A DNA stretch of 64,000 bases, taken from contig NZ_JBPWOA010000033.1 of assembly GCF_051781005.1 (NCBI RefSeq), forward strand, positions 1 through 64,000. The letters run 5' to 3'. Shown piece by piece: positions 43,355-51,951 of the stretch. The DNA is from Anabaena sp051781005. GTDB taxonomy: Bacteria; Cyanobacteriota; Cyanobacteriia; Cyanobacteriales; Nostocaceae. Each line of letters starts with the position of its first letter. Within the stretch, counting starts at the first letter, position 1. Made by a program: the position numbers and the translations under genes. The notes below the pieces were generated by a model. The model saw only the letters and a list, made by a program, of their open reading frames with translations. It searched no databases and had not been told where the DNA came from.

Positions 43355-44218
43355 ATGATACGCGAATCGTCGAAAAAAATTCTTGTAATTGAAGATGATG
43401 CTACTACCCGCAATCTCTTCTTAGACGGTCTTGAGGATGAAGGTTTTGTTACGATAGGAGCAGAAAATGGTCTGGTTGGTATCCAGCAGGCAGAAAAGCA
43501 TTTACCTGATTTGGTAATTTGTGATTTGATGATGCCGGATATAGATGGTTATGGTGTTTTAACTAAGTTACGTCAAAATCATTTCACAGCAATTATTCCT
43601 TTTATTTTTCTCACTGCTAGTAATTCTAAGGTATCTATGAGAAAAGCGATGGAGTTGGGAGCAGATGATTATTTGAGTAAACCTTCTACTGTGGATGAGT
43701 TACTAAAAGCCATTTCTATCCGATTAGAAAAACAAGCTCTTTTTCAGAACTGGTATGCTAATAAATTTCCACAAATTTCAGCGGTTCCAGAGATATTAGT
43801 CAATTCAGAATCAATTTTTCCGACTGTTCCCCATCTCAAAAAAGTTTTCGACTATATTGAACTTCATTATCATCAAGGGATTACTCTATCTGATGTTGCA
43901 GAAGCTGTGGGTTATTCTCCTGCTTACTTGACTACACAAGTTGGTAAAGAGACAGGAGAAAGTGTGAACACTTGGATTGTTAAACGTCGTATGGCGGCTG
44001 CTCGTCCTTTACTGAAAAATACTAATCAGACAATTGAAGAAATTGCAACAAAATTAGGCTATCAAAATAGTTGTCATTTTTCCCGTCAGTTTCGTCAACA
44101 TCACGGTTTATCACCAACAATTTGGCGAAAACAACATCAATTAGTTCATGTGTCTGCAAATGCAAAGCTGCAATTTATTAAATCTCGCTCTGATTTAACA
44201 AACCGTATTCCTTGTTAA
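43355..44218 (+). CDS. Response regulator with AraC-type DNA-binding domain
   Basis: A 287-aa protein: receiver domain (ILVIEDDATT; phospho-acceptor Asp57 in VICDLMMPD; YLSKPSTVDE) and a C-terminal AraC/XylS helix-turn-helix pair (ITLSDVAEAVGYSPAYLTTQ and QTIEEIATKLGYQNSCHFSR QFRQHHGLSP). Transcription factor, presumably phosphorylated by the preceding histidine kinase. REC-AraC fusions are a recurrent cyanobacterial type. Targets unknown. Confidence 0.93.
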   Translation: MIRESSKKILVIEDDATTRNLFLDGLEDEGFVTIGAENGLVGIQQAEKHLPDLVICDLMMPDIDGYGVLTKLRQNHFTAIIPFIFLTASNSKVSMRKAMELGADDYLSKPSTVDELLKAISIRLEKQALFQNWYANKFPQISAVPEILVNSESIFPTVPHLKKVFDYIELHYHQGITLSDVAEAVGYSPAYLTTQVGKETGESVNTWIVKRRMAAARPLLKNTNQTIEEIATKLGYQNSCHFSRQFRQHHGLSPTIWRKQHQLVHVSANAKLQFIKSRSDLTNRIPC

Positions 44219-44285
44219 TTTAAGGAGTCAGCCCTTCGACTTCGCTCAGGGCAAGGAGTCAGGAGTTAGGAGAAGGAGTCGTTAG

Positions 44286-44318
44286 AATTACGAATTACGA
44301 ATTACGAATTACGAATTA
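44286..44318. repeat. Heptanucleotide array AATTACG, 4.7 copies
   Basis: Four full and one partial copy of AATTACG. The array overlaps the 3' end of the DUF3082 gene and supplies its last two codons (Asn, Ser) and stop. A shorter array of the same unit is at 44683-44701. Confidence 0.9.
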
Positions 44319-44638
44319 GTCTCTTTGGGTTTTGTTAGCTGCTGAAATACTAATTGTATGGCTAAGGCTAACAGACCAATACCTACTATGCCAAATATCC
44401 CCGCTCCCAAAGCTACGATACCCACAACCAGGGTACGAACAGCTGCGCTAATCTTGATGGCGATTAAGTTATCAGAATGGATAGGTTTGGCAGCAAATGT
44501 AGTTGCGATCGCTATCATGAGAGAATACATCGCAAATCCGAATCCTCCTGACATGATAGCCCCAGTTATACAGCGTAATGGAGTTGGTGGTACTTGTCCG
44601 CTAGTATCTGCTGATGGTGTGATATTTGGTTCGTTCAT
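44309..44638 (-). CDS. DUF3082 domain-containing membrane protein
   Basis: A 109-aa protein with two membrane helices (CITGAIMSGGFGFAMYSLMI and TLVVGIVALGAGIFGIVGIG LLALAIQLVF) separated by a polar loop with AAKPIHSDN, as in the DUF3082 family of cyanobacteria. Function unknown. Downstream of ispE on the same strand (46-nt gap), possibly in one transcript with rsmA and ispE. Its terminal residues come from a heptamer array. Confidence 0.8.
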   Translation of the reverse strand: MNEPNITPSADTSGQVPPTPLRCITGAIMSGGFGFAMYSLMIAIATTFAAKPIHSDNLIAIKISAAVRTLVVGIVALGAGIFGIVGIGLLALAIQLVFQQLTKPKETNS

Positions 44639-44682
44639 AAAAGGTTGTGGGGTATAAGGTGTAGCTTGCTTCCGCGTAGCGG

Positions 44683-44701
44683 AATTACGAATTACGAATT
44701 A
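44683..44701. repeat. Heptanucleotide array AATTACG at the ispE end
   Basis: GAATTACGAATTACGAATTA, two and a half heptamers, covering the last codons of ispE (Arg-Asn-Ser-stop). Confidence 0.85.
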
Positions 44702-45638
44702 TTTGAATTCCAGTTGTAATTGTCCCAGTCACAAACAATTCTAAATCTTCGTCAGGAATTGCTGTGCGTATCTGCTGCTTGACTAGTTCTGCCTGTGCTG
44801 GAGATTCCACAATTGCGAATACAGAAGGGCCAGAACCAGACATCATGGTTCCTAAAACTCCTTCTTGACTAGCAAATAATTCTCGCAGTTGCAGAACTTG
44901 GGGATAAGCTGGCAATACGACCTTTTCTAAATCATTGTGCAGTTTTTGGGAAATTTCTGCTGCATCTTTAGCCAAGATAGCTTTCACCATTTCTCCCGAA
45001 TGAACTGCATTGGCACGGGCAACTAAATCTTTGGTATCTTTAATATAAGTACTGCCAAATACTTGCCGATAGGTTTGATATGCCCAAGGAGTAGAAACTT
45101 CTAAACTGCGATATTTTGCTAATACTATATTTATGTGATTTAAATTTGGTAAAGGGGAAAGTTGCTCACCTCTACCTGTAGCAATTACTGTTCCCCCAGA
45201 AATACAAAATGGCACATCTGAACCCAGGGTAGCTCCCAATTCTTCTAATTCTAATTTAGTTAGTCCCAGGTTCCAGAGTAAGTCTATTCCTACCAAAACT
45301 GCTGCTGCATTTGTCGAACCTCCAGCTAAACCCGCAGCGACAGGAATCCGTTTTTTGATAGTAATATCAATACCGCCAAAGTTACTGAAAGCGTCAGGAA
45401 ACTGCCTGGCCATCAGTTCAGCAGCCCGGTATGCTAGATTGGTTTTATCTGTGGGTACTTGTGGGTGATCGCAGTAAACGCGAATTGTTTGAGTGCTGGC
45501 AGCATGGACATCAATTTGGTCTGCAAGGTCAATACTTTGCAGTATCATTGCTAACTCATGATATCCATCAGGACGATTACCAATGATTTCCAAATATAAG
45601 TTAATTTTGGCAGGTGCAATTAAGCTATAAGAATGCAT
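44685..45638 (-). CDS. ispE: 4-diphosphocytidyl-2-C-methyl-D-erythritol kinase
   Basis: A 317-aa GHMP kinase of the MEP isoprenoid pathway, supplying carotenoid, chlorophyll and quinone side chains. APAKINLYLEIIGNRPDGYH at the start, the phosphate-binding AAGLAGGSTNAAAVL, LGSDVPFCISGGTVIATGRG, and the closing MMSGSGPSVFAIV. The ATG at 45638 matches the family start; a TTG at 45671 would overlap rsmA. It follows rsmA by 25 nt. Its last codons are formed by a heptamer repeat. Confidence 0.96.
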   Translation of the reverse strand: MHSYSLIAPAKINLYLEIIGNRPDGYHELAMILQSIDLADQIDVHAASTQTIRVYCDHPQVPTDKTNLAYRAAELMARQFPDAFSNFGGIDITIKKRIPVAAGLAGGSTNAAAVLVGIDLLWNLGLTKLELEELGATLGSDVPFCISGGTVIATGRGEQLSPLPNLNHINIVLAKYRSLEVSTPWAYQTYRQVFGSTYIKDTKDLVARANAVHSGEMVKAILAKDAAEISQKLHNDLEKVVLPAYPQVLQLRELFASQEGVLGTMMSGSGPSVFAIVESPAQAELVKQQIRTAIPDEDLELFVTGTITTGIQIIRNS

Positions 45639-45663
45639 TTTTAGTGCTTCGGCTTTAGTGGAT

Positions 45664-46479
45664 TTACTCAAAAGTCAGACAGTTACTTAAGTTTACCCAT
45701 TGTGCAACGCTGAGGTCTTCGGCGCGTACTTGGGGATTTATTCCTAATTGTTCCAGTAATTGGGTCAAGCGATCGCGATCAATGACCGATTGTAAGTTAT
45801 TTCTTAACATTTTTCGCTTTGCCCCAAACCCCAATTTAACCAGATTTTCTAACTTTTTGGGGCTATCTGCCGGAATTTCTATCTGTCGAGGGAGCAACCG
45901 CACCACAGCCGAATCTACTTTTGGAGGTGGGTGAAATGCACTAGCGGGGACTGTGCAAATTAGCTCACAATCAGCTAAATACTGCACCCGTACCGACAAC
46001 GCCCCAAAAGTTCTTGAACCTGGTTTAGCATATAATCGTTCTGCTACTTCTTTTTGTACCAGCAGCACAATAGAATCATAGGGTTCTGGGTTGGGTTGAG
46101 TGATAGTACCGAGTAACTTTTCAATAATTGGCCCAGTAATGTTGTAGGGAATATTCGCAACTACTTTATTTTGCTTTTGGAAATTGTTAAATGCTAACAA
46201 TTGAGATGGTACATCTAATGTCAGAAAATCCCCTTGCAGCAGTAAAAAATTTTCTTTTTGACCTAGTTGTTTGACCAATAATTTACACAAATCTCGGTCA
46301 ATTTCTACAGCAACTAGAGATTGAGCTAAAGGTAATAAACGCCGAGTTAAAATACCTGTACCAGGGCCAATTTCCAAAATCCTATCACCCTCTTGACACT
46401 GTGCTGCTTTGACAATTGCATCTAGTGCCTTTTCACTTTTTAACCAATGTTGAGCAAATTGTTTGCGCGGTTGCACCAT
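45664..46479 (-). CDS. rsmA: 16S rRNA dimethyladenosine transferase
   Basis: A 271-aa SAM-dependent methyltransferase (KsgA): RKQFAQHWLKSEKALDAIVK, ILEIGPGTGILTRRLL (SAM loop), VVANIPYNITGPIIEKLL (the NIPY catalytic motif), FGALSVRVQYLADCELICTV, PASAFHPPPKVDSAVVRL. It dimethylates two adjacent adenines near the 3' end of 16S rRNA. Usual length. Upstream of ispE in a probable operon, a common cyanobacterial order. Confidence 0.96.
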   Translation of the reverse strand: MVQPRKQFAQHWLKSEKALDAIVKAAQCQEGDRILEIGPGTGILTRRLLPLAQSLVAVEIDRDLCKLLVKQLGQKENFLLLQGDFLTLDVPSQLLAFNNFQKQNKVVANIPYNITGPIIEKLLGTITQPNPEPYDSIVLLVQKEVAERLYAKPGSRTFGALSVRVQYLADCELICTVPASAFHPPPKVDSAVVRLLPRQIEIPADSPKKLENLVKLGFGAKRKMLRNNLQSVIDRDRLTQLLEQLGINPQVRAEDLSVAQWVNLSNCLTFE

Positions 46480-46655
46480 CTATATTTGTTTCTCCATATT
46501 TTGTTTGCAATCTGTAAGTTGTCAGGATATATAATTCAGTATAAATTAGGGTTTTAAAGTCGTTATTGATAATTTATAGAAAAACTTGCTCCTCTAGATT
46601 ACTGCTGTAAGCAAATCTTATGACTCCTGACTCCTGACTTCTGAATTCTTACCTT

Positions 46656-47231
46656 TCACCAAACTGTCTGTAAATTTAAAATAAATCCTGGTAAAATATC
46701 TTCTCCAAATAATTCAATAGGAGATTCTAATATTTCCACTGGTTGATGAAGACGATATATTTCCACCTGACGTATTTGAGAATTAATTAACCAACCCAAT
46801 TTTACACCATTATTTATATATTCCTGCATTTTCTTTTGGACTTCTTGCAAACTATCACTTGGTGACATTAACTCTAATACCAAATCAGGTGCAATAGGTG
46901 GAAACTTGGCTTGTTCTTCTTGTGTAAGTGCATCCCATCTATCTTTTTTTATCCAAGCTACATCAGGAGAACGATTTGCACCATTAGGGAGTTTAAAGCA
47001 GGTTGAAGAATCGAAACAAACTCCTAGTTTAGTTTTGCGGTTCCATATTACAAAATCAGCGTTAATTTCTGAATTACATTTTCCAGTTTCTCCACCTGTG
47101 GGTGACATAATTAATAACTCTCCTTCTGCATTACGTTCAAATTTAACATCAGGATTTTCCCGACAAAGTTGATAAAATTGATTGTCTGTGAGTGTGATGA
47201 TAGGATTTAAGTTAACGGTGATAGCTGTCAT
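46656..47231 (-). CDS. Uma2 family endonuclease-like protein
   Basis: A 191-aa protein with LTDNQFYQLCRENPDVKFER, LLIMSPTGGETGKCNSEINA, SSTCFKLPNGANRSPDVAWI carrying the conserved Asp, PDLVLELMSPSDSLQEVQKK with E-x-x-S, and NNGVKLGWLINSQIRQVEIY. PD-(D/E)XK-like Uma2 fold; role unsettled. A different subgroup from the copy at 6138. Confidence 0.9.
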   Translation of the reverse strand: MTAITVNLNPIITLTDNQFYQLCRENPDVKFERNAEGELLIMSPTGGETGKCNSEINADFVIWNRKTKLGVCFDSSTCFKLPNGANRSPDVAWIKKDRWDALTQEEQAKFPPIAPDLVLELMSPSDSLQEVQKKMQEYINNGVKLGWLINSQIRQVEIYRLHQPVEILESPIELFGEDILPGFILNLQTVW

Positions 47232-47464
47232 ATAATTGATATTTAGTTGGATATTTTTGGGGATAGTATCTACTGAATAGCAATATTTTAACCGATAGTT
47301 TGGGTTAGGCGCACAAAGTCATCGTTCAACACTGGACTAAAAGTTTTAAGCTCTCAGACACCCCTATACTTCTTGTCAAGTGTCTACATATAAATTCATC
47401 TTTGATTTAGCAACGCTGATTATTTATAATAAACCTGGATATTCCGGTAGATTTATTCCCAGCT

Positions 47465-48040
47465 ATGAACACCAAAAAAAGATATCTTTTCCCCCTAATT
47501 TTAGTAGCGGTTTGTGCCAGTATTAGCAGTTGTACACCTGATAGCGGTGACAGCTTAACTTCAACACCAACAATACCAAAAAACACAACTTCCCCAAGTC
47601 CTTCTAATTCTCAAGTCGAAACTCAACCGTTTTCAACTCAACCAACCCCCACTGAACAGCCACCGACTTCAACTTCTAAAACTATCTCTGGTAAAACTAC
47701 CAAAGTCACCCTATACACAAGTGATGCTCAATGTCAAGATTACGTTGCTAAAACAGCTTCAGTCTCAGCAGATGAACCCATGAATGAAACAGTGGGTAAA
47801 GTCTTAGAACAAGGAGATACAGCCGATTTTAGCTTGTCTGGGTATCGTGTCAACGTCAATAATGGTGTGGCTACAATTGATTTGCGAATCTCTCCTGAAT
47901 CAAAACGGCAAATAGCGTCTCTTTCTAGTTGTGAGCAGTTTGCACTGTTTGGTAGTCTCCGCAAAACCTTAACTAGTAATGCTGAATGGAAAATCAAAGA
48001 GGTACGCTTCACTGAAAAAGGTGAGGAAATTGTCCTTTAA
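47465..48040 (+). CDS. GerMN-domain lipoprotein
   Basis: A 191-aa lipoprotein: signal peptide with lipobox SISSC (Cys23), a Thr/Pro/Ser-rich linker of about 50 residues, then a GerMN-like domain (KTTKVTLYTSDAQCQDYVAK, GVATIDLRISPESK, LFGSLRKTLTSN, WKIKEVRFTEKGEEI). GerMN domains occur in spore germination and envelope lipoproteins and may bind wall components. Single gene. Confidence 0.78.
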   Translation: MNTKKRYLFPLILVAVCASISSCTPDSGDSLTSTPTIPKNTTSPSPSNSQVETQPFSTQPTPTEQPPTSTSKTISGKTTKVTLYTSDAQCQDYVAKTASVSADEPMNETVGKVLEQGDTADFSLSGYRVNVNNGVATIDLRISPESKRQIASLSSCEQFALFGSLRKTLTSNAEWKIKEVRFTEKGEEIVL

Positions 48041-48210
48041 ACGAAATAACGGGAACGAGATAAGTAGGTTGGCGTTAAAAATTGTCGTTGGGATAAGGCA
48101 GGGGTAAGGGGGCAGGGAGCAGGGGGAAAAAGGGTTTTAGCCTTGTTTACTTTTTTTACACAGTTTGGTTTTATTCTGCCTACCTACTTATTAATTACCA
48201 ATTGTCAAAA

Positions 48211-48681
48211 TTATTGCGCTTTCTCTTTAATATCTCGTCCTTCAAGTCCTTGCTGAACCCATTGCAAACATTCATATTCTGATAGAAATAATTTTGGTGC
48301 TGCAATATTATTTAAAGAATTTGCCGGATAGTGGTCATAAAAAAATTTATTGTTTTCCTTAAAAACAATTATTAAATTGTGGCGGTAAACATAACGCGAT
48401 TTAAATCCATCTTCATAATTGATAAATTCTGCATTTATGTCAATATGTTCTTTGGCAATATCAACTATATTGCTGATGCTTTTATCGTATATTTTTGCAG
48501 GATTTTCTAATTTATGAAATTTACTTTTACGTCCAATTTCTGACAATAATTTGTATGAAAAAATTTCATAATTATCTATTTTACCAAAAACAAATGGAAT
48601 GATGAGATATCCTTGATATGAAACAGAGCTTTCATAAAGAAGACGGCTCATCTCAATCTCCTTTGACGTAAATTCTTCCAT
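48211..48681 (-). CDS. Hypothetical protein
   Basis: A 156-aa soluble protein, AT-rich, no recognised family. It contains SVSYQGYLIIPFVFGKIDNY, SRYVYRHNLIIVFKENNKFF and FLSEYECLQWVQQGLEG, with alternating strands and helices. ATG 48681 is used; a TTG at 48693 is in frame. Flanked by unrelated genes; possible accessory gene. Confidence 0.55.
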   Translation of the reverse strand: MEEFTSKEIEMSRLLYESSVSYQGYLIIPFVFGKIDNYEIFSYKLLSEIGRKSKFHKLENPAKIYDKSISNIVDIAKEHIDINAEFINYEDGFKSRYVYRHNLIIVFKENNKFFYDHYPANSLNNIAAPKLFLSEYECLQWVQQGLEGRDIKEKAQ

Positions 48682-48760
48682 ATATTTACTCAATTAACAG
48701 ACACCTAGTGAATACATTTTCGATATTTAGAAAAAATTGTGCGATCGCATTAGACATCTC

Positions 48761-48816
48761 TAGAAACCTTCATAGGCAGGGATTTTGGCTCTAATTTTTC
48801 CCGCCTATGTCTAATT
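48761..48816. repeat. Hairpin repeat with conserved loop, copy 1
   Basis: CATAGGCAGGGA pairs with TCCCGCCTATG around a loop TTTTGGCTCTAATTT. A related sequence at 59547-59603 keeps GGGATT-T-GGCTCTA and a pairing stem with different bases. Downstream of the DUF72 gene on its strand; no T-run. Confidence 0.5.
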
Positions 48817-48898
48817 ATCGCTCTTTTTGAGCATTTATTAAATCCTAAAAATTCTTCCTGCAATTTACGTATATTAAAAAATCTAGTATCAATTGTAA

Positions 48899-49753
48899 TC
48901 ACCACAAACTAAGTTGATTCGGCGGCTGATTCAGATTGTTCCAAGGTAGAGGGGGAACTGCTACACCACTTTGTTCTAATAACTGTTGAAAATACTGGGC
49001 ATTCCCAGGAGATATATCTTCATTAGGACAATGGACAAAGAAATAAATCCGTACTCCTGATCTAAGCCAGGTTTGAATCTGCGTTACCCATTCTGCCATA
49101 AACGGCTGATTAACTAACAACTGTGGATGAGAAATAAAGCGCACCAAAGTAAAAGGCGCAGTCACACTAAAATGCACTGGAAGCTGAGGTTTACGCCGTT
49201 CTGATGTTAATTGTGGGTCATCATCTCCAGTATAAATTGGTCGTGTATCTAACAACACTCTTCCTACCCCTAACTGTTCTAACAGCGCATTCAAATTACT
49301 AGCATGGGGTTCTTGAAACCAATCACGATGTCTAACTTCCAATGCTAAAGGGATATCTGTGCGTGGCCAAGCTGCCAAAAAAGCCGTTAAATCATCCAAT
49401 AACGCAGGTGAGTAGCTTGGAGGTAATTGGGCAAATATTGGCCCCAAGTGCTTACCTAGAGGGCGCATCTGTTCTAAAAATGTTAAAGCTTCAGGGATAT
49501 GCGATCGCAATAATCCTTGATGGGTAATTTCTCGCGGTAACTTCAAGCAAAATTCAAAGCCTGGAGGTGTTTCTGTAGCCCAACGAGTGACGGTTTCAGC
49601 GTTAGGAACAGCGTAAAAAGTGGTATTACCTTCTACCGTGGTAAAGCGACGACTGTAGAGATGCAGAAACTCAGTGGTGCGAGTTCCTGGGGGATAAAGT
49701 TCGCCCACCCAACCTTTATATGCCCAAACTGCACAACCGAGAAAAAAGTTCAC
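48899..49753 (-). CDS. DUF72 family protein
   Basis: A 284-aa TIM-barrel-like protein: NFFLGCAVWAYKGWVGELYP, TVEGNTTFYAVPNAETVTRW, FCLKLPREITHQ, GPIFAQLPPSYSP, LALEVRHRDWF and YFFVHCPNEDISPGNA, all DUF72 hallmarks. Function unknown. GTG 49753 is chosen since family members begin with the FLGC strand; another GTG at 49831 would add 26 residues without homology. Confidence 0.85.
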   Translation of the reverse strand: MNFFLGCAVWAYKGWVGELYPPGTRTTEFLHLYSRRFTTVEGNTTFYAVPNAETVTRWATETPPGFEFCLKLPREITHQGLLRSHIPEALTFLEQMRPLGKHLGPIFAQLPPSYSPALLDDLTAFLAAWPRTDIPLALEVRHRDWFQEPHASNLNALLEQLGVGRVLLDTRPIYTGDDDPQLTSERRKPQLPVHFSVTAPFTLVRFISHPQLLVNQPFMAEWVTQIQTWLRSGVRIYFFVHCPNEDISPGNAQYFQQLLEQSGVAVPPLPWNNLNQPPNQLSLW

Positions 49754-49905
49754 AAAAATAAAATGTTGAAGGATTTCTTCTGCAATTTTACCTCGAACAG
49801 CAGAAAGCTCTTTCCAGGTGGTAACGAACACGAGTAGATTTAAAAAGGATTGATGATTGCTAGGATTAGATCAAGATTATATATACCAAATAAATTGGTA
49901 AATTT

Positions 49906-50340
49906 ATGCCGAGAAAAGAACAAGGTTGGGTGACATTTCAAACATCAGAAGAAGAACGCAAGATTTTAGAAGAGTTCTGTCAACACTCTCAGCGAACTAA
50001 AACTGAGATTTTGCGGGAATTAGTACGTGGTCTGAATAAATACTCCTCACCACCAGTACCTCTACCAACTCAACCGGAGAAAGTGGAAACTCATACTCCT
50101 GAGATGGAAATTATTAATCCAAAAAAATCATTAAAAGTTAGTTCACGCAATGTTCTCAAGGGAGTTGTGAAAAGAGTCACTACAGGAAGTGTAAATACGG
50201 AAGTGACCTTGGAAATTGTGCATAAAGTTGAGTTAACTTCAATGATTACTAGAGTTTCGGCTGAGGATTTGGAATTGGTTGAGGGAGTTGAAGCTTATGC
50301 TGTGATTAAATCTAATGACATTGTGATTGCAAAGGAATAG
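49906..50340 (+). CDS. Ribbon-helix-helix/Mop (TOBE) fusion, putative molybdate-responsive regulator
   Basis: A 144-aa protein. Residues 1-50 look like a ribbon-helix-helix DNA-binding domain (WVTFQTSEEERKILEEFCQH, TKTEILRELVRGL). After a Pro-rich linker, residues 75-144 form a Mop/TOBE domain (SSRNVLKGVVKRVTTGSVNT EVTLEIVH, ITRVSAEDLELVEGVEAYAV IKSNDIVIA), which binds molybdate or tungstate as an oligomer. The combination suggests a one-component oxyanion-sensing transcription factor. No mod transporter genes are adjacent, so targets are unknown. It is divergent from the DUF72 gene. Confidence 0.75.
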   Translation: MPRKEQGWVTFQTSEEERKILEEFCQHSQRTKTEILRELVRGLNKYSSPPVPLPTQPEKVETHTPEMEIINPKKSLKVSSRNVLKGVVKRVTTGSVNTEVTLEIVHKVELTSMITRVSAEDLELVEGVEAYAVIKSNDIVIAKE

Positions 50341-50411
50341 GGTTAATTAACAGTGCCACTGTCAGAGTAAGGTGACTAAGACTTGCGCTCCTGAAGCTTC
50401 TCAAGGATATC

Positions 50412-50534
50412 CTAGAGCGATCGCTCAAAAACATTTAATTCTTCTTCAGGAACTCTAAGCAAGCGATAAAACAACACGTTACTCAGAGCAAAGGCTTCAT
50501 TATTCTCAAATAAATCACAATCATAGATTTTCAT
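50412..50534 (-). CDS. Possible 40-residue protein
   Basis: MKIYDCDLFENNEAFALSNV followed by LFYRLLRVPEEELNVFERSL, then TAG. The composition is protein-like with no low complexity, in an otherwise empty 380-base gap. No strong ribosome binding site; it may be a small gene or the relic of one. Its end overlaps a HIP1 octamer (GAGCGATCGCTC). Confidence 0.35.
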   Translation of the reverse strand: MKIYDCDLFENNEAFALSNVLFYRLLRVPEEELNVFERSL

Positions 50535-50720
50535 TTTCAGATTATCTAACAAATCCTTTTGTTTTTTTTAAATCTAAATTCCACTATTTTAAGCTTTAGC
50601 ATATCCCCCAATATTTTTCAATAAATCATTCTTAAGAAATAAATAAAATAATCCACATTTAGTAACTTAAAAATTGAGGCTAAATCAAACAAACAACATT
50701 AGCCAATAGGAGTATTTACA

Positions 50721-50984
50721 ATGGATTGGTTTAATAGCTTTGAACAATTTTTTAGACAATTAAGCGAATTCCAAAGTATGGTTTTTCATAACTGGACTTC
50801 AACCCTATCAAGTATGCAGAATCTAAACTTATCAGATCCACCAGAGAATTTAGAACAAAGTGTAAAACTACAAGAAGACCTAGTGAAAAACTCCTTAGAT
50901 TTCCAAGAACAGGTAAATCGTTTTTCAATAGACACACAAAGAAAATTGTGGGATAGTTACTTTAAAATGATGCGTAAATCATAA
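50721..50984 (+). CDS. Small all-helical hypothetical protein, phasin-like
   Basis: An 87-aa protein, aromatic and helical (MDWFNSFEQFFRQLSEFQSM, VFHNWTSTLSSMQNL, then SLDFQEQVNRFSIDTQRKLW). The pattern of amphipathic helices with Trp/Phe/Gln recalls phasin-type granule-associated proteins, but no family can be named. AGGAG upstream (50708-50712) supports the ATG. No pha genes are near. Confidence 0.6.
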   Translation: MDWFNSFEQFFRQLSEFQSMVFHNWTSTLSSMQNLNLSDPPENLEQSVKLQEDLVKNSLDFQEQVNRFSIDTQRKLWDSYFKMMRKS

Positions 50985-51019
50985 ACCACCCTATCTTAAT
51001 ATAGATTGGTTTTATCTCG

Positions 51020-51040
51020 TTCCCAGTCTCTGGCTGGGAA
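51020..51040. repeat. Dispersed hairpin repeat
   Basis: TTCCCAG-TCTCTGG-CTGGGAA, a perfect 7-bp stem in a TCTCGTTCCCAGTCTCTGGC context, followed by GGCTCTGCCTACC. This looks like a dispersed intergenic repeat of the group. It may also close the transcript of the small gene at 50721. Confidence 0.5.
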
Positions 51041-51123
51041 TGCAACTTAGTAGGCTCTGCCTACCTTTCATAAGATCAGTCTTAAGATTGTTTCTAGATA
51101 TAAATCATAAACCAATCAATATT

Positions 51124-51255
51124 AGAGGATGTTTGATTAGTATCAGAATTGATTGAGATTCCCTCTTTCCAAGGAGGATTTTGGGTAATCTACAAGTGCT
51201 AGATACCACACGAAAAAGTTTATGGCTACGCCACGCAAGCTATCAAACATCCTCT
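51124..51255. mobile_element. MITE-like element with perfect 14-bp terminal inverted repeats
   Basis: AGAGGATGTTTGAT at the left and ATCAAACATCCTCT at the right are perfect inverted repeats, 132 bp overall. Near the right end it contains TATGGCTACGCCACGCAAG (51221-51239), the reverse of the short GC-rich repeat in the elements at 15384 and 18777. No coding capacity; presumably moved by an IS elsewhere in the genome. Confidence 0.65.
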
Positions 51256-51311
51256 GAGATTTGTTGTTGTGGCTTACAAATACAAGTGTTAACATTTGCA
51301 AGCCAAAGCAG

Positions 51312-51596
51312 CTATGATGGTTGTTCTTCTCTCGAACTTTGACTAATAACTTCGACTAACTCCGGCATACTTTCAAACCTATCTTGACCTGTTTGATCAA
51401 GTAATGATTTTAAATCTATGGTTTTGTCTTTTGTCCAGTGAATTTCTTCGTGACCTTTTGCTTGTTGGAGTATTTCTTTTTTACTTGCAGGAAAATCAAT
51501 ACCTGCAAGTGCTTGAGTTACTGCTGCTACTCCATAAGCTTCACCTTTATCAGGTCCGCGTTGATGTTCACGTCCTTCTTGTGATTTAGTAGACAT
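51312..51596 (-). CDS. DUF2795-like protein
   Basis: A 94-aa soluble protein. After a charged N-terminus it reads GVAAVTQALAGIDFPASKKE ILQQAKG, resembling DUF2795, where the LxGxxFPAxKxEIxxxA pattern recurs; the rest (IDLKSLLDQTGQDRFESMPE) fits too. Function unknown; possibly nucleic-acid associated. AAGGAG upstream of the ATG. Confidence 0.7.
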   Translation of the reverse strand: MSTKSQEGREHQRGPDKGEAYGVAAVTQALAGIDFPASKKEILQQAKGHEEIHWTKDKTIDLKSLLDQTGQDRFESMPELVEVISQSSREEQPS

Positions 51597-51951
51597 AAAA
51601 TTCTCCTTACAGAATCGTAAGTGACTTATCTACTTTCTAAGCTAGAACTGTTATTTATAACAGCCTTCTATCTTGAGAATTAATTTTGATTTAAATTTTA
51701 GAAGTTGAAGTAGCATCTATGACAAAATTGATGCACTTGACAGACTTTACCTACTTAGTGTTAATTTCAAAATTGCTAGATAATCTAAAATCTTAGATAT
51801 TCATCAATCTTCCTTAAAAAGGATGACTTTGAGAAAGTTATTTCTTTTTAAAGAGGAGCATGGATACAAGCGTAGACTTTTCCAACATCTTCAACTTGTT
51901 AAATATGGTGGTTGATACGACTCAACCACCAAAATATTCCCAGAAACTTTC
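51597..51951. other. Intergenic region, no gene seen
   Basis: AT-rich spacer between two minus-strand genes. No repeats or convincing frames. It should hold the promoter of the DUF2795-like gene. Confidence 0.4.
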
